Positions 44,725 through 57,175 of a stretch of DNA of 64,000 nucleotides are shown one piece after another (position 1 is the first letter of the stretch; every line of letters starts with the position of its first letter). Origin of the DNA: Cephalotus follicularis (lineage: Eukaryota > Streptophyta > Magnoliopsida > Oxalidales > Cephalotaceae); NCBI GenBank assembly GCA_001972305.1, contig BDDD01002387.1, positions 1 through 64,000 on the forward strand. The letters run 5' to 3'. Position numbers and translations under genes: made by a program. The notes below the pieces were generated by a model. The model searched no databases and had not been told where the DNA came from. It saw only the letters and a program-made list of their open reading frames with translations.

Positions 44725-45860
44725 TGTCACACCCGTTCCCTGTAACAACCAATCCTACCGAGAACGGATATGACGTTCCACATGACAACTTCCTTTTGAT
44801 TTTGAAATAAAGTCAGTTAACATTTTATTGAATATATTTTCTGGCTTAATGAACTCCGCTATGTTATGTTTATGAAATGTTATGCAAATGTCTCTTTATT
44901 GTGAAAATAAAAGAGTTGCATTTCGATTATGAAAGTATATGTTATGTGAAACTATATCGTTTGTGAACGATTATGATTATGTTGGGAAACCTTTCTATGT
45001 ATTTTAAATGGATTTGATGAAATCAAAGTTTTGAAATGGTGAAATACTGAGCTTTTATAACCACCTATGGGGTTACCATAGGCATGCTGTGAGCCTGGGA
45101 CGGGGGCATGACACTTTCCGTAATGGTGTGATTAGTTTACGGCGTCTCTCTGGGATATCCTTGGATAGGATTTGTGATAGAGGCGTACAGATCGATCCTA
45201 GTTATATGTTTTGGGATATGAGAATTGTATGTGTAGTGCCGTACACTGCAATTCTATTTGGCAATGTGGGTGTCGCGAACCCCTTGCTATTATGTGATTC
45301 TGATATGTTATGGGTTTTGGCGCTCAGTTATGGAACCTACGTTTTGGAAAGGTAAGCTTTATGGTTTCAAAGTTATGAACTTGGGTTATATGTTTTGCCG
45401 TGGGCATTTACAAAGTATGTTTTAAATTATTTTATTGCTTAAGATTTCTGCTTTAAAGTACTTTTGAAATCTTCTTGCTTTAAAATATCGTTTACTGTTT
45501 TATTGTCTATATCTGTACTGAGGTTTGCTCAGCCGCGTTTTTGTTTCCATGCGGCAGGTTATCAGGAGCGGAGGGGCAATGTGTGATGAGAGTGACTTCC
45601 CTATGTCTGAGGATCACCTAGGAGCTGATCCCTTTGTGTTTATGTGGTCATAGTGGGACCCGTTGAATAAACAATATGTTAATTTCAATTATGACTTTTG
45701 GATTATGAATAAGTTTCAGTTTATGATCAGTTTCAATATGTTTTGGATATATTTTAAACCATCACATTTTTAATAAAGATGAACCTTTATTTTATGATAT
45801 GATATGTTAAGTTTCTATAATTTGCACCTGTGGCGACTCCCACGGCTCGGGGGTGTTACA
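44725..45860. mobile_element. LTR Y (1136 bp)
   Basis: It starts TGTCACACCCGTTCCC and ends CTCGGGGGTGTTACA, giving good LTR termini. The flanks CATAC and AAGGG do not match, and neither a primer binding site nor a polypurine tract adjoins. It may be a solo LTR made by recombination between two insertions, with loss of the rest of X. No gene is seen. Confidence 0.65.
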
Positions 45861-46477
45861 AAGGGATTCCTTGGTTCGGGCCGAAACAGAAATGTCACTC
45901 AATAATTATTATCAAATTGACTGTGGAAAATACTTTATTTGAAGACAGTGATATGCAAATACATTTCGTGCTTTTAACCCAACTCAAGCTAAAGAAACAT
46001 ATTAAATGGTCACTACTAATCGCTTTTTGTCCCAAATGTATTGGCAAAGTTCATGCCAAGACGATATGTGTGGAAGGGCTTTTTTGTTGATGCATTCCTA
46101 TTGAGAGTAAATAAGAAAAGATAGAGATCCTTTTCAACTGGTCTGGATTAATTATTACAGACCCTAAAATATCCTCATATATTTTTCATTTCTTTATTTG
46201 TCTTAGATAACTGCTCCTCCTCTCTGTCTTTAAGGGTACATACATACATATACATATGAGATATGAGATATGACTTGTGAATGATAATATACAATTGAAC
46301 GGTGAATAGTCACCTTAATTTGGTGATTTGGGAGTGATGTTTTAAAATTTATTCACTAGATTTGATATTATATTAAAAATTATCAAGTCAATAGGATATT
46401 TATAGGTATTGTATTGAAAAGGCTAATCTTTTATTATTTATGAGTAAATTATAGAATGGTCAAACTTTTCATTTGAA
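45861..46477. other. Unassigned AT-rich stretch
   Basis: No gene or transposon domain is recognised. Near 46265-46312 a block 'gagatatgacttgtgaatga' is related to 'agatataacttgtgcatgtc' at 46666, a diverged direct repeat. Confidence 0.4.
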
Positions 46478-46822
46478 GATAAAATAATTAGAGATATTCA
46501 ATTTACTTAAAATTTGCATACATGATCTAGAAAATAGAACATCAAATCTCATGGTTAGATTTAAAAATATTATTCACATATACAGTAATTATAGTGTCTA
46601 TGCACATAAGTTAGGTACATTGACAATGTAAATAGGCTTTTTTCCATATATAAGATATAACTTGTGCATGTCAATGTTCAATTGAACAGTGCATAGTTTG
46701 ACAAAATAGGTCACTGTTCAATTATATTTTATGAATCTAGCCATTAAATATGAAGTTCTATCACTATATTTTATGTGTGCAAAATTTCAAATTTATTGAT
46801 CATCTCTAACTATTTCATTTGA
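46478..46822. repeat. Imperfect inverted repeat, MITE-like
   Basis: The left arm (about 46478-46572: 'ataattagagatattcaatt' ... 'gaacatcaaatctcatggtt') is the diverged reverse complement of the right arm (about 46727-46822: 'agccattaaatatgaagttc' ... 'tgatcatctctaactatttc'). The arms are about 95 bp with a spacer of about 155 bp. Target-site duplications and exact termini are not clear. Confidence 0.5.
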
Positions 46823-48086
46823 ATATCCCAATTCAATCTGTGTAACATCCTGAGCCCAAAGGGCAAGACCGAGAAGTCACTCTATGCCCTATTCAATCAC
46901 TTCGTCCAAAAGTTGGGGCTACTAGTTAAGTGTATCAATTGTTGAATAATCAAAAACTTTTACAATAATGAAATGGACCATTCAGAAAACTTAAATAGAA
47001 TATCTTACATAAATAATATCCCAACAATCCATATTAAACAGTCTTTTAATCAAGTACAATGCAATAAATACACTATTAATCCCTTTACCCAAGTAGTTAC
47101 AGCAATCGATTCACTGTATGGTACTCCCTGCTCCCTGTCCTATACACAATATCAATGCCTCATCCCAAAAGATGGGTTAGACAAACGACCAAGCAGAAGA
47201 GTACGCATGCACAATGAAGTGAATAGTTTATGCAGTAATAATGTAACACCCCGCGCCCGCAGAACGGACACGTCGCATTACTCTCAATCCAATATACAAT
47301 ACAGTGGTCAGGACTAGCAATATAAAAATACGAAAAAACTTAAAACTTTTCAATACATGTCATATGCGAAAGATACAGTACAAATATTCATTCATGCGAC
47401 ACAATACGATACAGTACAAGTCATTATAAAACAACAGTTATTCAGTTACAATACTATGTCAGTCATTTCATTCTGATACATTTCCATACAACACTAGTCT
47501 TCAGTCTCATCGGTACAATCTGTAAGAGAGCTCTGTCACATCCAAATGATCATGCGGTCACCGAAACTTCAATCCTTATGTCCACTGCTACCTGCTGCCC
47601 TACCTATGCCACACATAAAAGTACAACACAGCCCCACCCCGAGGGATGGGGTTAGCCACACTGGCTAAGTAGAAACCTCATGCAGAGTGTATGCATGTAC
47701 AATGTGCAATATCAATGACAGTCTATGCAATATCAATGTGTGGTGTACAATATCAATGCATGACATGGAAAGTGCATGAATACAATTAGCGATCGGACTA
47801 TCCGTTGAACAATGGCCCATAAGAGAGCATATGGATAGGATCTATAATAATCAATCAATGACAGACACTCAGTGATGGTGTATAAAACACCCAATCAATC
47901 AATCATATCCTGTAGAGCATGTGACCGGGTCAGTACGATGTCAATCTATAATAATGATCAATCCCACGGAAGGTAGTCCTTCAAAAAAGGTGGGAGATCT
48001 ATCTACTGTTCTCAGACTGATTAGGTCTGAAACTCGTAGATCTTCCAGCCTATGGCTGGGTCAATACAATCTCGATGAGATACAAC

Positions 48087-50623
48087 TGTCACACCCCGTT
48101 TTCCACAAGACAACATATGTGGTGATATCAGTTATAAATAATAATCCAGCAATCAACATTAATCAACATTCATTAAACAAGCGGAAGCATTCCATTGCCG
48201 GATTATAAAATTATCCGCACGTAGCCCAAACCACGTGCTTATACAATATCAACAATTATCCTTTTACATATTGGAAATGTAAAACAACAACAACGGAGTA
48301 TGATCATTCATTTCAATACAAAACATAGTAAATAACAACCTTTAAACAAGATAGAAGCTCTCCAATAAAGCTTCAGCAGCACTTGACCAACACCTTCGTC
48401 AATCTGAAATTATAGGGGTTAACCTTTGTCCTCACTCAGCTAAGTAGTAATAATGCATGAGAAAGAATATATAAATGTAAACATGTATGACAATTATTTT
48501 GAATAACATAAGTAAATAAGTATTCCAATATATATGAGCAATCATACCAAGTTTCCATAGACAATACAATTCAAGAATACCGTACAAGGGTAAAATCAAT
48601 CAATACAGTGTTTTGGGTGTCGCATGTCGCTAACTCCTAGCACCAACTGCGCACCACAGAACTATCACCCTACACTCCGAAGATGATAGATCAGGTCAAT
48701 TCTGCCGGCATTTAGCAGGCAGGTAACAATCAAGATCTGCATTGCAGATAAGTGTGGTGGAAGCTCTAGCCAACTCCTGGCACATAGGACCACCCCGTAG
48801 CCAGTGATGTCTCCTATCACTCGACTAACGACAATAACATAGACAAACAATTCAATCAGTTCAATAGCAATATTACATATATTTATAATATGCAATATAG
48901 TAGTTGTTTTCTTTTGAAACCTTTAACAAATTAGTGACCATCCTCTCTTTTGGAGGAACAGTATTCAATACAGTAAGGGTGCCTCTCATTGGAGGAAAAT
49001 CAGTAATTCATTTGGCAATAAGTTTCCATTTTGAAAACAATAAGAAGAAGATCCATATTTGTGCTTATAGCACTAGTTGGTTCAATCATTAATATTAAGT
49101 GTAACAATAGTATCTATGAACACTTAATAGCTATATAGTATCTATAACAGCATCATTAAACAACAGCGGAACAATCACAATTCAAGGGTTCAAACAAGAT
49201 GTTAGTATACCCTAGTCATTCTTGCAGAACTCTCACAAGGAGTGCATAAGTTGTTTACTTTCTGTAATGTAACTACATAAGGCCAGGATAGACTGTTACA
49301 ATTATCCCATGTGGAGGCCAGGGTAATTGCATAAAATTTAAAGCCTAACAGTAGCTAATATCAGTAATTTATCACTTAACAGTCAACTGTTCATAAGAAT
49401 AGACGGCTGTTTTCATTAGGCAGTCAACTGTTTACATTGAGCAGTCGACTGTTGGGATTAAAGAATCGACTGTTTTTGTCCAGAAACGCCAGGCAGCAGT
49501 TTCATAAAAACAGGGTATGCATGTCACAATCCAATTTCAATAAATTAACAACATGTGATCATACTGAAATTATCCAGACATGCTATAGATATCATATCTT
49601 CTAAAACATGTCAATACCTCTACCTCAATCGCTATCCCAGAACCAAATTGGGTTGATTCTTCTCTTTGAGTTCCAACTTCACTCAACACCAACAATTCAG
49701 AAGTTTAATGCTATGGGTGCATGTTAATAGGTATGTGCAACGAAATCAGTAGCCAAAAATGGTTGACTAATTACCAAATCAACACTGAATTAAACCAGCA
49801 ACTTACCAGGGATTCCTAATCCTCAAACTTTCTTTTGAGTTCCAACCCTTATATCAACTCAACTCCAATTCCAGCAATTAAACTATGTGTGCATGTCAAT
49901 AAAAGATATATATATATATAGTACACAATCAGTACATATATACCTATTGAACGATTATAACACATTTGAAATCATACAGAAGCTTACCTCTTAAATTCAA
50001 GCTTCTAACTCCACTTGGAACCCCAACTAACATGCACAATCAATCCAATGGTTGAACTCTTCTCTCCAGACGATTACTAACCTCTCTGAACACTCATGCA
50101 ACACTGATATATAGAACTTGTGGTTCCAGTGACCAGTTCTAGTCATAACTCAAGGTTTCCACTTTTCTCTTCTCTCTCTCACATGCACCTCTTCTCACTC
50201 TTTTCTCTTCTGTTTTGCAGGTTGCAGGTCTACAGATGGAATAGAGCACATGCAAGACACCACTCTTGCATGTTGTACACCTGGTGGCACGCATCTATCA
50301 TGCAAGACACGTTTAGGCTACCACTGCTATGTTTTTCACGCCATGCACAGACACCTGTCTGAGCTAGACCAGTCGACTATTGCCCTTTGATAGTCGACTA
50401 TCACTACCTGAATCAAAGCAATCGGCTATTACCTTGTGACAGTTGGATGTTTGAGGCTAGTTTTGGTTTGTTAAGTGTATTTCACCACATTTGCATTTCA
50501 GGTCAAACCCAACAATTCAACAATTCCAATTTATATAGTAATTGGACATTAAAATTTAATGTAAGTGCATATTTTATTCATCAAGAGTACAATATACACG
50601 AATTGCAAATTGCAGTTATTACA
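48087..50623 (-). mobile_element. Solo LTR (2537 bp) inside X
   Basis: It starts TGTCACACCCCGTTTTCC and ends GCAGTTATTACA. The target duplication ACAAC is perfect (48082-48086 and 50624-50628), and the uninterrupted site can be read in the left copy of X near 44310-44325. On the minus strand TTCTATATATCAG (about 50105-50117) is a TATA-like box. It contains no gene. Confidence 0.93.
49370..49475. repeat. Palindrome array, CAGTCGACTGTT variant
   Basis: Five words (CAGTCAACTGTT, AGACGGCTGTT, CAGTCAACTGTT, CAGTCGACTGTT, AATCGACTGTT) occur in the nested solo LTR. Two or three more lie at 50368-50440 (CAGTCGACTATT, TAGTCGACTATC). The variant matches Copia A and E although this LTR is of Gypsy type. 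Confidence 0.85.
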
Positions 50624-51189
50624 ACAACCGAGGGAGCTACTGTTACCGTTAGGGAGCTACGGCCCTCATGGGAGCATCAATCGTCAATCAATACAGTACC
50701 GCTCGTTAGCAGGTCAATACAATACGATAAATGAAATGATAGACAGAATAGGTGGACAGAGTCAACAACCTAACATGCCGACACAAATCATAAGGTCGCT
50801 CTATAGGATCCATACAATACAATCTATCTATCTATCAGTGCAATGTCAAAACAAGGTCAAAAAGTGGTGATGTCTAATCGAAGGAATGGGAATGTTCATC
50901 CAACGTTCCGAACTTAGACTCACAACACTTATGACCCAAGCAAACAGTCAATCAATCAGAAGCCGCTAGACGGTGACGAGTCGATGAAATAGGAAAGAAC
51001 ATATATTCAGTCCACGAAAGTCACTGGGTCATCGCCTATGGCTTAACCATCATTCTAACAATTCAATCTTTGAAAACCATGTAAAACTGTGTTTCAAACA
51101 CTTGAATACCTCAAGTGAGGCTCCGGTCAAGCGGCAATGTGAAAAGGAGTTGAAAACTAGGTTTAAAACTGTTAAAAGTTCCATTCGGC

Positions 51190-51560
51190 CCGAAAGGCAT
51201 CGATGTCCTTGGCCAAAGACAACGATGCATATCAGGGCATTTCTTTAAAACGGTAGAAGGACATCGACGTCTTTGAAAGACATTGATGCATTTCTCAATT
51301 TGTATAGAGATTTGGCCGAAGGACGTCGATGTCTTTGAAAAAAGACGTCGACGCGATTCAATAAAAGTAGCCTGGGATTGCGTATCGATGTTCAGCATCG
51401 ATGTCTTTCCTGGGGATAAGACATCTCAAGGCAAAGACGTCGATGTCTTTCAAAGATATCGATGTCTTTGCTGTGGAATCAAGGATACAGCATTCTAAAG
51501 CGAAAGACATCGACGTCCATGGGCTAGGGTCGATGTCCTTGCTGGGCAGGGTCGATTTTT
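51190..51560. repeat. Palindrome array of X, right copy
   Basis: About 14 words of the GACATCGATGTCTTT or GACGTCGATGTCTTT type occur, the inverse counterpart of 43400-43765. Individual words differ from the left copy in core (more GTCGA here), so the two copies diverged within the array. Confidence 0.9.
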
Positions 51561-52294
51561 GTGCAGAAAAAGTGGTCAATCTCAAGTCAAAATCCAATTT
51601 AAAGCCATTCTTTGAAAACTAAGGGTCAAAATCAATCATTTAAGGTTAGTAAAACTTGTTACAACCTTCTAATTTCAATTTAATCCTTCTAGATCAGTTA
51701 GATTGAGGATATCAATAAAAACCCTAGTTTTTCAATTCTATACAATACAATCATTCAATCAATCATGCAATTAAGCAATAGGCAATACAAGTAGAGAAGT
51801 CCTACCTATAACCGAAGCTTCAACAGTTGAGCTTCCAATCAATTAATCGGCTGAAATCACCCATGAATTAGCTGCTATCTCACTCAAACGATAACCCTCA
51901 ACTTGCAATCGTTATCCTTGTTGATGGAGATGCAAATCCGGGGCTGCTGGGGAGGAAGATGGAGGCTGCTCAGCAAGAGAGAGAAGGAGAGGGAGAGGGA
52001 GAGATGGAGAAGAATGAGAAAATGAGAAAAATGGCTAAGGAATTGGCTTATATAGCCGATTCCGCCAACTCTCCGAAACTCAGCCCAAACATCCCGACTA
52101 TACATGCATGTGATCAATACAATAGCAATAGGTATAGGAATACCTCAATTCAATATAGTACAATATAGTTCAATATGGTACAATACGATACAGTATATGC
52201 ATGAACAATGTTCAATAGTACAGAAAGGAAATTCGGGTCGTTACAAATAATACATGTCATGGTATATGCATGAATGCTAGATGTTATCGACTAT

Positions 52295-54417
52295 TATTTA
52301 GCATAAAAATATGTTGTTTTTAACGAGTTAATTGTTTTATTTTTATGCTTGGATCAGATTACTTGGGTCATTTTTATTTGATTTGCAGGTACAAAGGGAA
52401 AGATATCAAAGTGTAGTGAAATTGGTTCAAATTCTGCAAATTACAGAGCAAAGCGTCGACACTTACATTATAAGCATCGACGCCTATCTTTAAAGTGCTG
52501 ATGGTTCAATTAAAAGCATCGACGCTTGGTTTCTCTGCATCACTACGCGCTATGCTTAATGCTTTCTCGTGGCCTTCTCTGACTTTGTGCTCTGGTCGGA
52601 TTGCTCAGCACTTTGTGGTTGCATAGCACAACACCTCATCTCTGGCCTGACAAACACTTCAAGTCTGCCTCATACCTGTATTCCATGCTTTATTCTACCA
52701 TATTCATCATGCTCAGCAAAGAGTAGTTGGTGCTCGGCAACGTTGGTCGGCAGGCCTAGTCAGATAGTTTGATATTTTTATGTTCACAATGAATGCTCTG
52801 CATTTTAACACTTCTATGCAAAATGGTACTCGATATGCATGGTCTGACTTCGTTATGCTTTGCTCATCTCAGCATCTTGGCTCCTTTCATTTTTGGTCTG
52901 GTAGTCGAGTATCAATTAGTTTGTGCACTTCTCTGGTCAGCTCGATATCCCAGCTATTTCATGTATGGCCTGATCATTCGTCAAGTCGGTTTGGTTATTT
53001 GGTTCTCGGGTATGTGTTAGTTGGCTTCTCTGCTCGGTAACGTGTTTGGCTGGTTTGGTTTCATGCTCTGCTAATATTGCATGCTCGGCAAGTTCATTTC
53101 ATGCACTTCTCGAACTCTCTTCATGGTTTATACTCTACATGCAAGCTCTACCTTTGCACAAAAAACCAACATTTCAAGTTTGAAGCTCTGCTCGGGTACA
53201 TGTCCCACTTTACAAGTCTGAGTTTACATTTTAAAACGTCGTTGCATTGCACATTAGCGTCAACGCTTAGCTCAGTTTAGTATTGTAAGCGCCGACGTTT
53301 TACTCAACATTGTCGACGCTTAACAGCTTAAGTGCAGAACTAATTGCATTCATATTATTAAAACGTCAATGCAAAATGCACAAACCAATGACGCTTCCAA
53401 TGAAAGCGTTGATGCTTACGACTGGCAGCAAAATAGGAAAGTTTAGATTTTTTTTCCCAGTTTTGTAATTACGTTATTTTATTTCTGTTTTTAATCAGTT
53501 TTGTAAGTATATATATGTATAGAGGCAGGCCAAAGCAGTGTGTAGCCTCCCTCTTAGCCACCTTCTTCTTCCTTTTAGTTTTTTGTAGTTTATTTTCAAT
53601 GTTTTCTAGCTAAACTCTTTAGGTTTTTAGGGCAAGAACAAGCCATTAGGTTGAATTGATTCAACTCCATTAATAAAAATCCTTGAAGTTTTGATTTGTT
53701 CTTCAATTCTCTCCCTTCACACACACTTTGTCTATCTGATTAAAATCCACAAAAATCTTATCAGTGAATATGAAAGTTGCTAAATAAATGGTTTTTAATG
53801 CAATCAATGGAGTCTACTCATAAGGTTTGTCACAACAAACACACTCCATATAGACCTAGCATGTCTACTCATATGATTTGACGCTGCTGCCGTAGTCCGT
53901 ATAGACCTAGCATGACTACTCATACAATTTGTCATCACAGTCACACTCCGTATCGACCTAGCTGCTGTTGGTTACCAAGGTTTGATCAATCAAGTAAGTG
54001 AGTTGTTTGATATAATCTATTGTGAGTTTCTATTCCCTAAAGCCGACTTTAATTTTCATATTTTATACTCTTTAATTTATTGCTTTGATAATTCATAGTT
54101 GCATGCGTTAGAAATCTGTTAATTTCATTCCAGTGCTATAACCTTCAACGCTTTACTATTAGCGTCAATGCTTTCCCTGCTTTGTTTAGTTTTCGTCGAC
54201 GCCTTGTGACAAGCGTCAACGCTTTAGTGCCTTGTTTCAAATGTTTACTTTATTTTTGTGTTTTTGTAATAGTTATTGATAATCTACCTCTATTTTTCAT
54301 GTTATGCCTAGGTTGAATAGATTAAAATTAATTTAGATTGATTTCCTAGTGTTCAACCCGTTACTGCACAACCATGCACTTGCGGTATAAATTTAAAACA
54401 TTCAAAATACGTGAACA
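52295..54417 (+). repeat. 5' LTR of element C (about 2.1 kb)
   Basis: The first dinucleotide has changed from TG to TA. A TATA-like AGTATATATATGTATAGAGG (about 53507-53526) marks the promoter. Palindromes of the GCGTCGACGCTT or GCGTCAACGCTT type lie upstream at 52448-52530 and 53233-53420 and downstream at 54140-54225. A short block 'ctcatacgatttgtcacaac'-like (53815-53965) is repeated three times with GTATAGACCTAGC. ORFs of 60-86 codons near 52570-53280 lack family signals. Confidence 0.88.
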
Positions 54418-54423
54418 AGTTTT

Positions 54424-54441
54424 TGGAGTCGTTGCCGGGGA
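54424..54441 (+). promoter_or_regulatory. Primer binding site of element C (tRNA-Asp type)
   Basis: TGGAGTCGTTGCCGGGGA differs at two bases from TGGCGCCGTTGCCGGGGA, the site complementary to tRNA-Asp that is usual in Athila and Tat elements. 54442-54847 is the leader. Confidence 0.85.
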
Positions 54442-54847
54442 AACAGGTTTTAGATTAGTTTTAATTCATTTAACTGATTCGTAGTATTTGTTTTTATGTT
54501 TATTTTTATTTTCCTATTTTCGTGTTTTTGTTAAACAATTTCTCACTTGCGGTATAATTAGGGATTCGTTGCATAAGATTTAAACAAATTCTGTCAATCA
54601 TTGCATAAGCTTTAACAAACCCTGATTTTGCTAATTCCTTGCATAAGCTTTAATTTAAAAAAAAAAACTGGTTTGTTATTATTTGTGTTTTCTGCCTAGT
54701 TTTGCGTCATGTTTTTGTTCGTAATTTACGTTTGTTAACCTTAGTTTTCTAGTCTTCGTTATTTAGTGCCTTGCTTTATGCTAGTTTATGACTGAGTGGG
54801 TGCATGGTCCAAACAATCGCTTAGAACGAATTAATCAATAAGCAGCA

Positions 54848-56535
54848 ATGGCAGACGAACAACTGATACAAACTCTGCACGATAGATTCTATCCTACGAG
54901 GACAGCGCAACCATCATGTATCATGTTGCCTACCCCTCAAGAGAAAAATTATGAGTTAAAATCTCAGTTCATTAGCATGCTTCCGCACTTCCATGGTTTA
55001 CCCAATGAGGATGCATATCTCTTCCTTTGCGAGTTCGAGGAGGTGTGTGCTCTAATGAAACTTTAGCAACTCTCGGATGATGCAATCAAATTGTGTTTTA
55101 TCAATTTTTCACTGAAAGATGGAGCTAAGAAGTGGCTTTACAGTCTCCTCAATGTCTCTATCTCTACATGGGACCATTTCACTGTTTCGTTCCTCAAGAA
55201 ATTCTTTCCGCTCCATAAACCAATAAGCTTAGGAACGACATTCTCTAGTTTTGACAGTGACCCAATGAGTCATTTTCTTGATGCATGGAACATTTCAAAG
55301 ACCTTCTTTTAGAGTGTCCACATCACGGATTAAACACGTGGCATTTATGCCAAATCATTTATGAAGGGATCGATTACCAAACCAAGCAGTTGGTCGAATC
55401 AATGTGTTATGATGGGTTCACCTCCTATACCTATTAAAATGAGGCTTGGAATTTCTTTTTAGATTTGAGTGAGCGAACTAGGGAATGGGAGTCCACTCAA
55501 GTTTCAGAGAGAGCTTTGCCGAATAAAGGGTACATTATAGAAGGAGCAGTTGCGCTGGAGGCACAGTTAGACAGTCGCCTCAAGAGATTAGAGTTGTTAA
55601 TTAGGGGACCTGAGCAAGCTAATCACGTAAATCAAAGCATCCCTATGTGTTCTTGGTGTCAGTCCTCTAGTCATGTTGTTGAAGAATGCCAAATTTACAT
55701 GGAAAATCATTATCCTCCTGAGAACATTTCCGCAATGAACCAATACAACCCGTATAGAAACACTTATAATCCGGGTTGGAGAAATCATCCAAATTTCTCA
55801 TGGAGTCATGGGCATAACCAAAGAGGACCATCGAATTTTTCTGGTCAACCGTCAAACTTTTCTAGTCAATCGTCAAACTTTTTGGGGCAGCCTTCGAGCT
55901 TTTTCTGGCAAGTCTGCTCCACAGCAGACCTATCAAAGGTTTCCCCCGAATTCAAAAAATGTCCAACCATCCTTCCCCCCAAATCAATTTCAAAATCAAC
56001 AATCACCTGGATTGTTGAACCAAAGGGAAGACACGTCTAGGATTTCCTCGTTAGAAAAGAGCATGGAGCTTCTCATGAGCATTTTTATGACTAGTCAGCA
56101 CAACATGGAGAAGCAAATCTATCAGCTAGCATCTGCGTTGCATACACGAGAAAAAGGAAAAATGCCCTCCCAGCCAGAACCTAATCGTAGAACGACCATG
56201 AACCAGCCCACGCATGCTCAACCGAAATCTAATCCGCAATGCTCATCTTCTTCCTCAAGACCAGCTGACCAAGAGTTTTCCCTACGAAGTGGTAATGAGT
56301 ACCAACCAGCGGATCCATCAGAAAAGTCAAGAGAGCAGTTGGTTGAGTCCTTGGCGCATGAAGATTTTAAAGAGCAATTGGTTGATTCCTTTGAGCAACC
56401 AACAACTTCAAGTGCGCAAGATGAAACGAAGAAAGAAGAAAATAAGAAGAAGAAGGAACAACCAGTGGGGTTACCCGAACATTCATATGACCCCCCAGCT
56501 CATTTCCCAAAAAGATTGCAAAGTAAGAAAGCATA
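54848..56535 (+). pseudogene. Athila-like gag of element C
   Basis: The start at 54848 reads MADEQLIQTLHDRFYPTRT. The capsid region follows: FISMLPHFHGLPNEDAYLFL, EFEEVCALMKL, stop, QLSDDAIKLCF, LKDGAKKWLYSLL, STWDHFTVSFLKKFFP. In-frame stops occur at 55064-55066, 55313 and 55436. One knuckle-like CSWCQSSSHVVEEC follows, then Asn/Ser/Gln-rich repeats (QPSNFSSQSSNF) where the frame shifts near 55880-55920. A coiled-coil-like MELLMSIFMTSQHNMEKQIY and a Lys/Glu-rich tail ending PKRLQSKKA complete it. Confidence 0.85.
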
Positions 56536-56538
56536 GTA

Positions 56539-57175
56539 ATGGAAAAGATCGTCAAAACTTTTAGACAAGTCCAAATAAATATTCCATTGCTGGAAGCAAT
56601 TGCTCAGGTGCCTTCTTATGTAAAAGTCCTAAAATACTTATGCACGAAAAAAAGGATCCTTCAGACACCAAAAAAGGCATTCTTGGCAGTCAATATCACT
56701 GTGATCATTTCGCAACCAAAGGCTCCAAAGTACAAAGATTCTGGTTGCCCGACTATCTCTTGTGTGATTGGGAATACCAAAATTGAACATGCTTTGATCG
56801 ATTTAGGAGCAAGTGTGAATTTTTTGCCTTCTTCAGTATATGAGCAACATGGTTTAAGAGAGTTACACCCGACCACGATGACTTTGCATTTAGCCCGATA
56901 GGACGGTGAGAGTACCAAGAGGGAAAATTGAGGATGTTTTGATCAAGGTTTGTGAGTTTTTCTTTCCTGTCGACTTTGTCGTATTAGAAACCCAACCTAT
57001 TACGAATATAAAAGACCAAATCCCAGTTATCCTTGGTAGACCATTCTTGGCCACGAGTAATGCGTTGATCAATTGCCGAAATGGTCTGATGAAGTTGAGT
57101 TTGGAAAGTCGTCAATGGACTTTAACATTTTCCGTTTGGGAAAGCATCATGGTGACTTTGATGAAATCTACGTGA
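56539..57175 (+). pseudogene. Athila-like aspartic protease of element C
   Basis: NIPLLEAIAQVPSYVKVLKY leads into the retropepsin: GCPTISCVIGNTKIEHALI, the active-site DLGASVNFLPSSVY (DLG is the usual Athila form, not a mutation), LHLAR and a TAG. The frame continues two bases later with VRVPRGKIEDVLIKV, FFPVDFVVLETQ and IPVILGRPFLATSNALINC. The stop and frameshift at about 56900 disable it. Polyprotein cleavage is the family role. Confidence 0.85.

Larger units (their letters stand above)
47242..52245 (-). mobile_element. Solo LTR X, right copy (inverted relative to the left copy)
   Basis: It starts TGTAACACCCCGCGCCC and ends TTCGGGTCGTTACA. The target duplication AATAA is perfect (47237-47241 and 52246-52250). 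Without the nested LTR it is about 2.47 kb. On the minus strand GGCTATATAAGCC (about 52040-52053) is a TATA-like box. A GA-rich tract (51965-52030) corresponds to the CT-rich leader of the left copy. Confidence 0.93.
46841..52294. mobile_element. LTR Z of the F family, split and truncated
   Basis: It starts TGTAACATCCTGAGCCC. 46841-47241 and 52251-52294 are two parts of one LTR of the F family, separated by LTR X. It is cut at 52295 by element C. No gene is seen. Confidence 0.75.

Noticed and set aside
44725..45860. LTR Y as a clean solo LTR insertion
   Set aside because: Flanks CATAC and AAGGG do not match, and adjacent X sequence is missing on one side. It is kept as an LTR with uncertain history.
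51955..52050. GA-rich microsatellite (also CT-rich 38010-38095 and 40010-40075) as independent repeats of interest
   Set aside because: They coincide with the leader region just after or near LTR TATA boxes and look like ordinary purine/pyrimidine-rich leaders.
52569..53280. Several 67-86 codon ORFs in the 5' LTR of C as genes
   Set aside because: They lie within an LTR, overlap in two frames, show no family motif and are not conserved in the 3' LTR beyond its first 400 bp.
56860..56905. DLG in place of DTG/DSG in the C protease as an inactivating mutation
   Set aside because: DLGAS is the usual active-site form in Athila proteases. The stop and frameshift after LHLAR are the real lesions.
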